This document shows positions 54,686 to 61,891 of a DNA stretch of 64,000 bases, one piece after another; the first letter of the stretch is position 1; each line of letters opens with the position of its first letter. Under the pieces are notes generated by a model. It made no database searches, had not been told where the DNA came from, and saw nothing but the letters and a program-made list of their open reading frames with translations. The position numbers and the translations under genes are program-made. Source of the stretch: DSOI01 sp041394885 (GTDB lineage Bacteria; Acidobacteriota; Terriglobia; Bryobacterales; Bryobacteraceae); NCBI GenBank assembly GCA_041394885.1, contig JAWKHI010000028.1, forward strand, positions 1 to 64,000, read 5' to 3'.

Positions 54686-57600
54686 CTACTCGCGATCCTC
54701 GATCGGGACCGGCGGCATCGCCGGACCCATCGCCGCCGGCGCCATCGCAGCCCCCAATTCCACCCCGTCTTCCATCAACATCAGGTGCCGCCGGTTCCGC
54801 GTCGCGTCCACGATCAACTTCCGGCGCCCCGGCAGCACCTGCTCCATCGTCTCCAGATACAGGCGCTTTTCCGTTACCCCCGGGTTGGCCCGGAATGCCG
54901 CCTCGGCCTGCGTGAATCGCGACGCATCCCCGGAGGAACGGTTCTTCCTCCCCAGCGAATACCCCTCCGCCGCCAGCTTGCTCGCCTCGCCGTTGCCGCG
55001 CGCCAGCGCGATCCGCTCATTGCGATACCCTTCCGCTTCGTTGATCAGACGGTTTTTTTCCTCGAATGCCCCCGAAACGTCACGGAAGGCATCCACCACC
55101 TCGAGCGACGGATGCACGTCCAGCAGCTTCACGTTGATCACTTCCACACCGGTTCCGTACCGATCCAGGCGTTCCTGCAGCATCTTCTTCGCCCGCGCTT
55201 CGATGTCGCGGCGATTCGTCGTTAACGCCTCGTCAAGCAGAGTCGTGGTAATCACCGCTTGCAGAACGGATTCGGTGGCCACGCGCACCGTCGTTTCTCC
55301 ATCCATTTGCCGGAACAGAAAATCGTCCGGCGCCGAGAGCCGGTAATGAACCGTGGCCGTCAGCTCCGTCATGTTCTGATCCCCCGATACCATCAGAGAC
55401 TCTTCCGGACGCCGCTGAAACCGCCCTCCCCGATGCTGCACGTTCCACTCATACGCGGCCGGTTCCGCCTCTGCCGCGCCCGCCGCGGAACGGAAGCCGA
55501 TCTCCGCCACCCGCACTTTCCGCGCCTGGATGCGCGTCAGCTTCTCCATCGGCCATGGCATCTTATAGTGCAACCCTGGTTCGCCGTGCGGCAGCACCTT
55601 GCGCCCAAACCGTTCGATCACCGCCACTTCCTCCGGCCTCACCACGTAGAATCCGTTCAACACCAACAGCACGCCCGCCGCGATTGCCGCCGGCCGGTAG
55701 TAGCGCTGCCTGTTTTCCCAAACCTCGTGCAGCCACTCCCGCGGCTCGAGCCGCGAAAGCCACAGCTTCGCCCGCCGTTCGATCGCCGTCATCCAGCGTC
55801 CCCACCGCCGCTCCCGCGCGGGCTTTTCCACCGCCAGCAAGCGCAGCGAATTCAGCATCACCAGAAACGACGCGATTTGGTGCGTGAACGCAGCGCCGAG
55901 CGGTCCCATCACTCCCGTCGATGCGAGCCCGATCGCCACTACGTTCACGATTCCCGCGAACACGACGATGTTTTGCCATGCCGTCGAAACCGCGCGCCGC
56001 GACACCTCGAACAGCTTCGGCAGCTTGTCGAGCGAATGCCCCATGTACACCACATCCGCCGCTTCGGCCGTGATGTCGCTTGCCCCGCTCACCGCGATGC
56101 CCACGTGTGCCGCCGCCAATGCCGGCGCGTCGTTGACGCCATCGCCCACCATCGCCACCCGCCGGCCCTGCGAGATCCATTGCCGGATCCGCTCCAGCTT
56201 CTGCTCCGGCAGCAGTTCCGCTTCCACGTTCGGGATGCCCGCCTCGCGCGCGATCACCTCCGCTGGACGCCGCCTGTCCCCGGTCAGCATCACCTGATGC
56301 CCGATGTCGAGGTCTTCCAAATCGTGCGTGGCGTCATGCAGGCCCGGTCGGATGCGATCCCGCAGTAAGATCCCGCCCAGCAGCGTCCGAGCCTCGGCCA
56401 CCAGCACCACCGTCGCGCCCAACCGGTCCGCTTCTTCCAGGATGGCCGCCGTACCTTCGATCCCATGCTCGGCGAGATAGGCCGCGTTGCCGGCGCGCAG
56501 TTCCCGTCCGTCGTGCATCGCTTCGGCGCCGCGGCCCGGCAGGATTCGCGCCGATTCCACCGCCGGAATCGCCAACCCACGCTCCCGCGCCGCGTCCACA
56601 ATCACCCGCGCCAGCACATGGTCAGATCCGGACTCCGCCGCCGCCGCCAGCGCCAACACCTGGTTTTTCGTCTCCTCCGGCGCCACGATCTTCAAAATCT
56701 CGAAGCGGCCCTCGGTCACGGTGCCCGTCTTATCGAAAACGATCGTATCGATCTTCGCGGCTTCCTGAAGAATCGTTCCCCCGCGCACCAGGATGCCCCG
56801 CCGCGCCAGTCCGCCGATCGCCGCAACCATCGCCGTCGGCGTGGCCAATATCAGCGCGCACGGGCAGCCTACGATCAGCACCGCCACCGTCCGCAGCCAG
56901 TCCCGCGTGAAGTAGTAGGTGCCCGCGCCCGCCAGCAGCAGCAGCGGAACGAAGTACTTCGCCCACTGGTCCGCCAGACGCTCCACCGGAGCCCGGCGTT
57001 CTCTCGCCTGCTCCACCAGCCGGATCACGCGCGCCAGTGTCGTGTCTTCGCCCGCCCGCGTCACCCGCACGTGCAGCAGCCCGTGTCCGTTCAGCGTGCC
57101 CGAAAATACTTCGTCGCCAAGATCCTTGTCGCGCGGCAGAGACTCGCCCGTGATCGTGGATTCGTCCACCGCCGACGTTCCCTGCGCCACCGTCCCGTCG
57201 GCCGCGATGCGCTCGCCCGCGCGCACCACGATCGTGTCGCCTTGGAGCAGACGCGATACGTCCACTTCGATCTCTTCGTCATCCTTCAGCACTCGCGCCC
57301 GGCGAGGCATCTGCTCCACGAAGCGCGTGATCGCCGTCGACGTGCGTTTGGCTGCGTACCCCTCCAGCCCCTCGCCGATCAGCATAATGAACATCGCTTC
57401 GGCCGCGGCCAGATACTCGCCCACCGATAGCGCCGCGATCACGGCGATGCAGATCGCCAGGTCCGCCGATATCGTCCGCTCCAGCAGCCCGTTGATCGCG
57501 TTGTAGAAAGTGCGGTAGCCCGCGATCACCGTCAGGATGGCGGCCGTGTCGATTCCGAAGATATATCGAAACACGCCCGTCAGATTGAGGAGTAGCAATA

Positions 57601-57697
57601 CGCCCACCACGGCAGAGAAGCCGAAGTAGCGGATCCGTTCCAAACGGTCTTCCCGCGGATTGGCCGCGGCTGAAAATTCAAGCTTGTGCTGGTGCAC
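54686..57697 (-). CDS. P1B-type metal-transport ATPase fused to an HflK-like SPFH domain
   Basis: The 1003-residue protein joins two families in one frame. Residues 1-625 form a P1B ATPase: TGES at 183-186, the ion-site CPC at 278-280, the phosphorylated DKTGT at 322-326, TGD at 472-474 and GDGVND at 518-523. There is no N-terminal HMA/CxxC domain. The usual SEHPLA motif reads SDHVLA (H360, V361), so the Pro of the nucleotide-binding HP pair is missing. The last helices carry HQ at 606-607 and N616 instead of the copper MSxxS or zinc Asp, so the metal is uncertain. From about 665 a new membrane helix and an HflK-type SPFH domain follow (VAVIERFGRKVLPHG, SGDQNMTELTATVHYRL, NRLINEAEGYRNERIALARG). 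It is the first gene of the operon with hflC, hflK and a small protein. Confidence 0.88.
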   Translation of the reverse strand: MHQHKLEFSAAANPREDRLERIRYFGFSAVVGVLLLLNLTGVFRYIFGIDTAAILTVIAGYRTFYNAINGLLERTISADLAICIAVIAALSVGEYLAAAEAMFIMLIGEGLEGYAAKRTSTAITRFVEQMPRRARVLKDDEEIEVDVSRLLQGDTIVVRAGERIAADGTVAQGTSAVDESTITGESLPRDKDLGDEVFSGTLNGHGLLHVRVTRAGEDTTLARVIRLVEQARERRAPVERLADQWAKYFVPLLLLAGAGTYYFTRDWLRTVAVLIVGCPCALILATPTAMVAAIGGLARRGILVRGGTILQEAAKIDTIVFDKTGTVTEGRFEILKIVAPEETKNQVLALAAAAESGSDHVLARVIVDAARERGLAIPAVESARILPGRGAEAMHDGRELRAGNAAYLAEHGIEGTAAILEEADRLGATVVLVAEARTLLGGILLRDRIRPGLHDATHDLEDLDIGHQVMLTGDRRRPAEVIAREAGIPNVEAELLPEQKLERIRQWISQGRRVAMVGDGVNDAPALAAAHVGIAVSGASDITAEAADVVYMGHSLDKLPKLFEVSRRAVSTAWQNIVVFAGIVNVVAIGLASTGVMGPLGAAFTHQIASFLVMLNSLRLLAVEKPARERRWGRWMTAIERRAKLWLSRLEPREWLHEVWENRQRYYRPAAIAAGVLLVLNGFYVVRPEEVAVIERFGRKVLPHGEPGLHYKMPWPMEKLTRIQARKVRVAEIGFRSAAGAAEAEPAAYEWNVQHRGGRFQRRPEESLMVSGDQNMTELTATVHYRLSAPDDFLFRQMDGETTVRVATESVLQAVITTTLLDEALTTNRRDIEARAKKMLQERLDRYGTGVEVINVKLLDVHPSLEVVDAFRDVSGAFEEKNRLINEAEGYRNERIALARGNGEASKLAAEGYSLGRKNRSSGDASRFTQAEAAFRANPGVTEKRLYLETMEQVLPGRRKLIVDATRNRRHLMLMEDGVELGAAMAPAAMGPAMPPVPIEDRE

Positions 57698-57744
57698 GGT
57701 CTTAGATCGACATTATGACACCTGCCCGTGCCATACTGCGATTC

Positions 57745-58770
57745 ATGTCCGAATTGCCCGCGCCTTCCCCCGCCAACCCGCCGGACCCTGCCGCCGTCCT
57801 CGACCTCATCGAAGCCTTCCGCCGATCCAAGACCATGTTCGCCGCCGTCTCCATGGGCGTGTTTGATCGTCTGGGCGATGGGCCCAAACCCGCCTCGCTG
57901 CTGCGCCGCGATGGCGAGGATCTCGATACGCTCGAGCGCCTCCTCGACGCCTGTGTTTCGCTCGGGCTGCTCAGCCGCGACGGCGACGCATACGCCAACG
58001 TCCCCGCCGCCCAAGCCTACCTCCGCCGAGACAGCCCGTACACCATGACCGGCTACATCCTCTATTCCAACGACGTTCTCTACCAGATGTGGGGCCATCT
58101 CGAAGACGCCGTCCGCGAGGGCTCCCACCGCTGGAAACAGGCCTTCGGCTTGGATGGTCCCCTCTTCTCCCATTTCTACCGGACCCCGGAATCCAAGCGC
58201 GAGTTCCTGCTTGGCATGCACGGCTTTGGCGTGCTCTCCAGTCCCGCCGTGGTCGCCGCGTTCGATCTGTCCCGTTTCCGCAAACTCGTCGACCTCGGCG
58301 GAGCCACCGGGCATCTCCCCATCGCCGCCGCCGAGCGCTATCCGGAAATGGAAACCGCTGTGTTTGACCTTCCCCCCGTCATCGAGTTCACGCGCGAATT
58401 TATCGCCGGCACCCCCGTCCAGGCAATGGAAGGAGACTTCTTCACAGATCCTCTTCCGCCCGCGGATCTGTACTCCCTAGGCCGCATTCTCCACGATTGG
58501 AGCGAGGACAAAATCCAAGCGCTGTTGGCCAAAATTTGCGCCGCTCTCCCCTCTGGAGGCGCGCTCCTCATCGCCGAGAAACTCCTGGCCGAAGACATGT
58601 CCGGACCCGTCCACGCCCACATGCAATCACTCAACATGCTGATCTGCACCGAAGGCCGCGAGCGCAGCTTCACCCAGTACGCCGAGCTACTCGAACAATC
58701 TGGTTTCGCCACCGTCGAAGGCAAAAGAACCGGATCCGTCGTCGACGCCATCCTAGCGGTCAAAGCCTGA
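57745..58770 (+). CDS. SAM-dependent O-methyltransferase of the hydroxyindole/caffeate type
   Basis: I choose ATG 57745 (MSELPAPSP); ATG 57715 is possible but would lie 17 bp from the divergent ATPase start. The 341-residue protein has an N-terminal winged-helix dimerisation part (DLIEAFRRSKTMFAAVSMGVFDRLG) and the Rossmann domain with the SAM motif VDLGGATGHLPIA. The catalytic region is GRILHDWSEDKI, with the His and Asp typical of small-molecule O-methyltransferases such as acetylserotonin or hydroxyneurosporene methyltransferases. The substrate is unknown. Confidence 0.85.
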   Translation: MSELPAPSPANPPDPAAVLDLIEAFRRSKTMFAAVSMGVFDRLGDGPKPASLLRRDGEDLDTLERLLDACVSLGLLSRDGDAYANVPAAQAYLRRDSPYTMTGYILYSNDVLYQMWGHLEDAVREGSHRWKQAFGLDGPLFSHFYRTPESKREFLLGMHGFGVLSSPAVVAAFDLSRFRKLVDLGGATGHLPIAAAERYPEMETAVFDLPPVIEFTREFIAGTPVQAMEGDFFTDPLPPADLYSLGRILHDWSEDKIQALLAKICAALPSGGALLIAEKLLAEDMSGPVHAHMQSLNMLICTEGRERSFTQYAELLEQSGFATVEGKRTGSVVDAILAVKA

Positions 58771-58781
58771 CCCCGCCGGAT

Positions 58782-58975
58782 CCAAGCCAAGGAGCCCAAG
58801 GAGGGTGGAACCCAGAACCAGCAACAATCGAGCAAGAAACCCCCACGACAACGAAAAGCAAGCCAGGAAGGGGTCCAACCAAGCCAAGGAGCCCAAGGAT
58901 GGGTGGAACCCAGATCCAGCAACAATCGAGCAAGAAACCCCCACGACAACGAAAAGCAAGCCAGGAAGGGGTCCA
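58782..58975. repeat. Tandem direct repeat, two units of about 97 bp
   Basis: Unit 1 (58782-58877, 96 bp) and unit 2 (58879-58975, 97 bp) start with CCAAGCCAAGGAGCCCAAGG and end with GGAAGGGGTCCA. I see only one single-base indel and one substitution between them. Each contains a small palindrome around GGGTGGAACCC. The open frame on the minus strand through both is not protein-like. It lies between the methyltransferase and the first enolase-superfamily gene. Confidence 0.9.
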
Positions 58976-59007
58976 GGGGAAGGGGCGGCGTTAGAGCCCC
59001 TTCCCCT
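58975..59007. terminator. 12-bp hairpin after the tandem repeat
   Basis: AGGGGAAGGGGC at 58975-58986 pairs perfectly with GCCCCTTCCCCT at 58996-59007. No T tract follows on the + strand, so it may be a weak terminator of the methyltransferase transcript or part of the repeat element. It ends 26 bp before the next start codon. Confidence 0.5.
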
Positions 59008-59033
59008 GACAAAAATTGATACGCTACCCGTTG

Positions 59034-60248
59034 ATGCTTTCCCGCCGCTCCCTCCTCCACGCCGGTCTCGCCGGCGCAACCGGGCTTCTCTCCCGCGCTC
59101 GCGCCGAACTCAAAAAGATGAAGATCACCCGGGTTCGCTACTACGAGTCCCCCATCACCCGTCCCATCTTCAACCAGTCCTTTCACATCGTCACCGTCGA
59201 GACGGACGCCGGTATCACGGGCATCGGCGAAGGCGGCACCCGCGACATGATCGAGCAGACCGCCGGCCTGCTCATCGGGCAGGACCCCACACGCATCGAT
59301 CATCTCTGGCAGTACATGTACCGCGCCTACTTCTATCCGCCCGGCCGCGAAAAGCTCCACGGCCTGGGCGCGCTCGACATGGCTCTGTGGGACATCAAAG
59401 GCAAGGCCCTCGGCGTCCCCGTCTGGCAGCTAATCGGCGGACGCTCGCGCGATTTTGTCGAATGCTACGCCACCGGCTATCCCAACAAAGGTTCCGTGCG
59501 CGAGTCCGCCGCCGCCTGCATCAAAGACGGCTTCCGCGCCTATCGCACCGGTGTCACCGGGGGCGCCGACAAAGCCGAGTTCAACTCACGCGTCCAGGTG
59601 CACCGCACCCATGAACACTGCCGCGAAATCCGGGCCGGCGTCGGGCCCGACGGCGATTGGGCCATCGACTATCACACCCGCCTGGACCTTCCCGACGCCG
59701 TCCGCCTCTCCACTCTCCTCGAACCCCTCGAGCCTCTCTTCTGCGAAGACCTCGTCCGCAGTGAGAACCCCGGCGTCTACAAACAACTCCGCCCGCTCGT
59801 CAAAGTCCCCATCGCCGTCGGCGAGCAGTTCGGTGACCGTTGGGATATCAACGAACTCATCGAGCAGCGCCTGATCGATTATTCCCGTGTCACTATTCCC
59901 AACGTCGGCGGAATCACCGAAATGCTCAAACTCGCCGCACTCTGTGAGACCCACTACGTCGGCTTGGTGCCCCATTTCACCGGACCCGTCGCCGAAACCG
60001 CATGCGTCCACGTCTGCGCCGCCTTCGCCGGACCGGCGTTGATGGAGATGACCGGCAACGGCATTACGCTGCCGGACTATCTCCCCAAAGCCTTTGACTT
60101 TCGAGACGGCAAGATGTGGCCCAATGAACGGCCCGGGCTCGGCGTCGACTTCGATTCCTCCAAAGTGAAGATGACCGCGGAAGTAACTAAATTCGCGCAG
60201 CCCATCCCCCTCTATCGCAGGCCGGACGGATCTATTACAAACTGGTAG
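59034..60248 (+). CDS. Enolase-superfamily (mandelate racemase/sugar-acid dehydratase-like) enzyme, Tat-type leader
   Basis: The start is ATG 59034, which opens a Tat-like leader (MLSRRSLLHAGLAGATGLLSRA); the TTG at 59016 is less likely. The 404-residue enzyme carries the metal ligands in order: the Asp of WAIDYHTRLD, the Glu of FCEDL and the Glu of AVGEQFGDRW. DYH also supplies the catalytic His in dehydratases of the RspA/ManD or galactonate type, and VPHFTGP follows. It would abstract the alpha proton of an aldonic acid and remove water. It is 4 bp from a second family member. Confidence 0.88.
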   Translation: MLSRRSLLHAGLAGATGLLSRARAELKKMKITRVRYYESPITRPIFNQSFHIVTVETDAGITGIGEGGTRDMIEQTAGLLIGQDPTRIDHLWQYMYRAYFYPPGREKLHGLGALDMALWDIKGKALGVPVWQLIGGRSRDFVECYATGYPNKGSVRESAAACIKDGFRAYRTGVTGGADKAEFNSRVQVHRTHEHCREIRAGVGPDGDWAIDYHTRLDLPDAVRLSTLLEPLEPLFCEDLVRSENPGVYKQLRPLVKVPIAVGEQFGDRWDINELIEQRLIDYSRVTIPNVGGITEMLKLAALCETHYVGLVPHFTGPVAETACVHVCAAFAGPALMEMTGNGITLPDYLPKAFDFRDGKMWPNERPGLGVDFDSSKVKMTAEVTKFAQPIPLYRRPDGSITNW

Positions 60249-60252
60249 AGCA

Positions 60253-61410
60253 ATGATCAATCGCAGGCACTTCCTCACCGCGCTCGGCGCCATCCCTCTG
60301 GCGGCATCCGTGCGCGATCACAAGATCGAATCCTATGAGCTGATCCGCGTGAAAGTGAACCATCGCGGCAATTGGCAACTCGTCCGCGTGAAGACGAACA
60401 AGGGCATCACCGGCATCGGCGACGCTTCTCATGGCAATGACGAGCGCACCGCCCTGGTCCTTGACCGCTTGTTCGCGGGCCTCAAGGGCCGCACCCCCTT
60501 CGATATCGAAAACTATCGCCGCGATTCCATGGCCGCCGCCGCCAAGGACGGGCGCCCCGGCCAAGTGGCCTTCTCCGCCTTCGAACAGGCCATGCATGAC
60601 TTGCAGGGAAAAATCCTCGATGTGCCTTGCTGGGCGTTGTTCGGCGGCAAGATTCACGACAACATCCGCCATTACGCCAACATCAATCGCGCCACGGTGG
60701 ACCGGAGCCCCGATGGTTTCGCCGCCTTGGCGGACCCGGCCGTCAAGGCCGGCTTCGATGCCGTCAAGATGGCGTCGTTCGACGGGCTCCCCAAATCGCC
60801 CCCGGAGAAACGCTCCGCCGCCATCCAACTCGGTATCGATTGCATCGCGGCCGTCCGCAAGGTGCTCGGGCCCGATCGCGACCTCCTCGTCGATGGCCAC
60901 AGTAACTTCAATCTCGAAGAAGGGCTCGACGTCACCCGCCGCCTTACGCCCCTCCGTCTCTTCTGGTGGGAAGAGGTCTGCCGCGGCATCGGCAACCTCG
61001 CCGAGATCAATCGCCAGGCCCCCATGCAGACCGCCGGCGGCGAATCGCTCTACGGCGTGCAAGGCTTTCATCCGTACATCAAAGGCGAAGCCGTCGACAT
61101 CGTCATGCCCGACGTCAAGTACTGCGGCGGCATGCGTGAACTCCACAAAATCGCCGCCATGGCCGACGGCGCTGGGCTTACCTGCGCGCCGCATGGTCCA
61201 GCCAGTCCGGTCGGCAACGCCGCCGCCGCCCACGTCTGCGCCGCGATGCCCAATTTCCTCATCCTCGAACTCGGCTTCGGCGAAGTGCCCTGGCGCGCCG
61301 ATCTCATCTATCCCCCGGAATCGTTCGACAAAGGCCGCATGGCGCTCTCGGACCGCCCCGGCTTAGGGATCGAAATCAACGAAAAGGTGGCCAGGCAGCA
61401 TGCGGTCTAA
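60253..61410 (+). CDS. Second enolase-superfamily enzyme, Tat-type leader
   Basis: The 385-residue protein starts with a leader (MINRRHFLTALGAIPLAAS). The three metal ligands are in LVDGHSNFN, WWEEV and GGESLYG, and the late His in CAPHGPAS. It is only distantly similar to the first copy, so the two probably act on different acids or different steps. The last 11 bp overlap the start of the next gene (61400), which indicates one transcript from 59034 to the DUF3604 gene. Confidence 0.87.
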   Translation: MINRRHFLTALGAIPLAASVRDHKIESYELIRVKVNHRGNWQLVRVKTNKGITGIGDASHGNDERTALVLDRLFAGLKGRTPFDIENYRRDSMAAAAKDGRPGQVAFSAFEQAMHDLQGKILDVPCWALFGGKIHDNIRHYANINRATVDRSPDGFAALADPAVKAGFDAVKMASFDGLPKSPPEKRSAAIQLGIDCIAAVRKVLGPDRDLLVDGHSNFNLEEGLDVTRRLTPLRLFWWEEVCRGIGNLAEINRQAPMQTAGGESLYGVQGFHPYIKGEAVDIVMPDVKYCGGMRELHKIAAMADGAGLTCAPHGPASPVGNAAAAHVCAAMPNFLILELGFGEVPWRADLIYPPESFDKGRMALSDRPGLGIEINEKVARQHAV

Positions 61411-61891
61411 AATAGCCGTCGGAATCGTTCTGTTGGCCGCGACGGCCTACTTGCTCAGCCAGTCCGCCACTACCACCACGCTCCAGAATCCGCCTCCCGG
61501 CGCGGACGCCCTCTTCGCCGTCCGTCTCGGCGCTACCGATACCGCCGAAACAAAATGGGACGGTTCCGTCGAAGTGATCAACGGCGAACTCGTCAAGCTC
61601 ACCGGCTACGAAATGCGGATCGACGATATTGTCGATCCGCCCAATCGCTTCACCGTCTCTACCCGCAAGGCCTTTCTTTTTCCCAAGCGTCCGCATGACT
61701 CGGACCTCTATATCGATTCGCCCGGCCCCAATATTCTCTCGCCGCGATTGTTCGTCTACGTCAAGGGTCCCGAATCCGCCGAAGTTCAGTTGAACACAGC
61801 GCAAGGTAACTACCGCTTCTCGCTTCGTGACCACTACCGGTCATTCAATGGCGGCCGCGTTGTCGTCGAGCGGCTCCCCACCCGGCCTTGA
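61400..61891 (+). CDS. N-terminal part of a DUF3604-type protein (separate frame)
   Basis: The 163-residue product has a signal peptide (MRSKIAVGIVLLAATAYLLSQ) and a beta-rich body with KWDGSVEVINGELVKLTGYEMR and VQLNTAQGNYRFSLRDH. In many relatives this segment is the N-terminus of the large DUF3604 protein encoded directly after it. Here it ends at TGA 61889-61891, one base out of frame with the next open frame. It is either a true small protein coupled to its neighbour or the first exonless part of a gene broken by one missing base near 61,885. Confidence 0.7.
   Translation: MRSKIAVGIVLLAATAYLLSQSATTTTLQNPPPGADALFAVRLGATDTAETKWDGSVEVINGELVKLTGYEMRIDDIVDPPNRFTVSTRKAFLFPKRPHDSDLYIDSPGPNILSPRLFVYVKGPESAEVQLNTAQGNYRFSLRDHYRSFNGGRVVVERLPTRP

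Noticed and set aside
58782..58975. CRISPR array
   Set aside because: Only two units, about 97 bp long and directly adjacent, with no spacers and no cas genes nearby.
58338..59360. Minus-strand frame of 340 codons through the tandem repeat
   Set aside because: Its peptide repeats only because the DNA repeats, and both ends lie inside other genes on the + strand.
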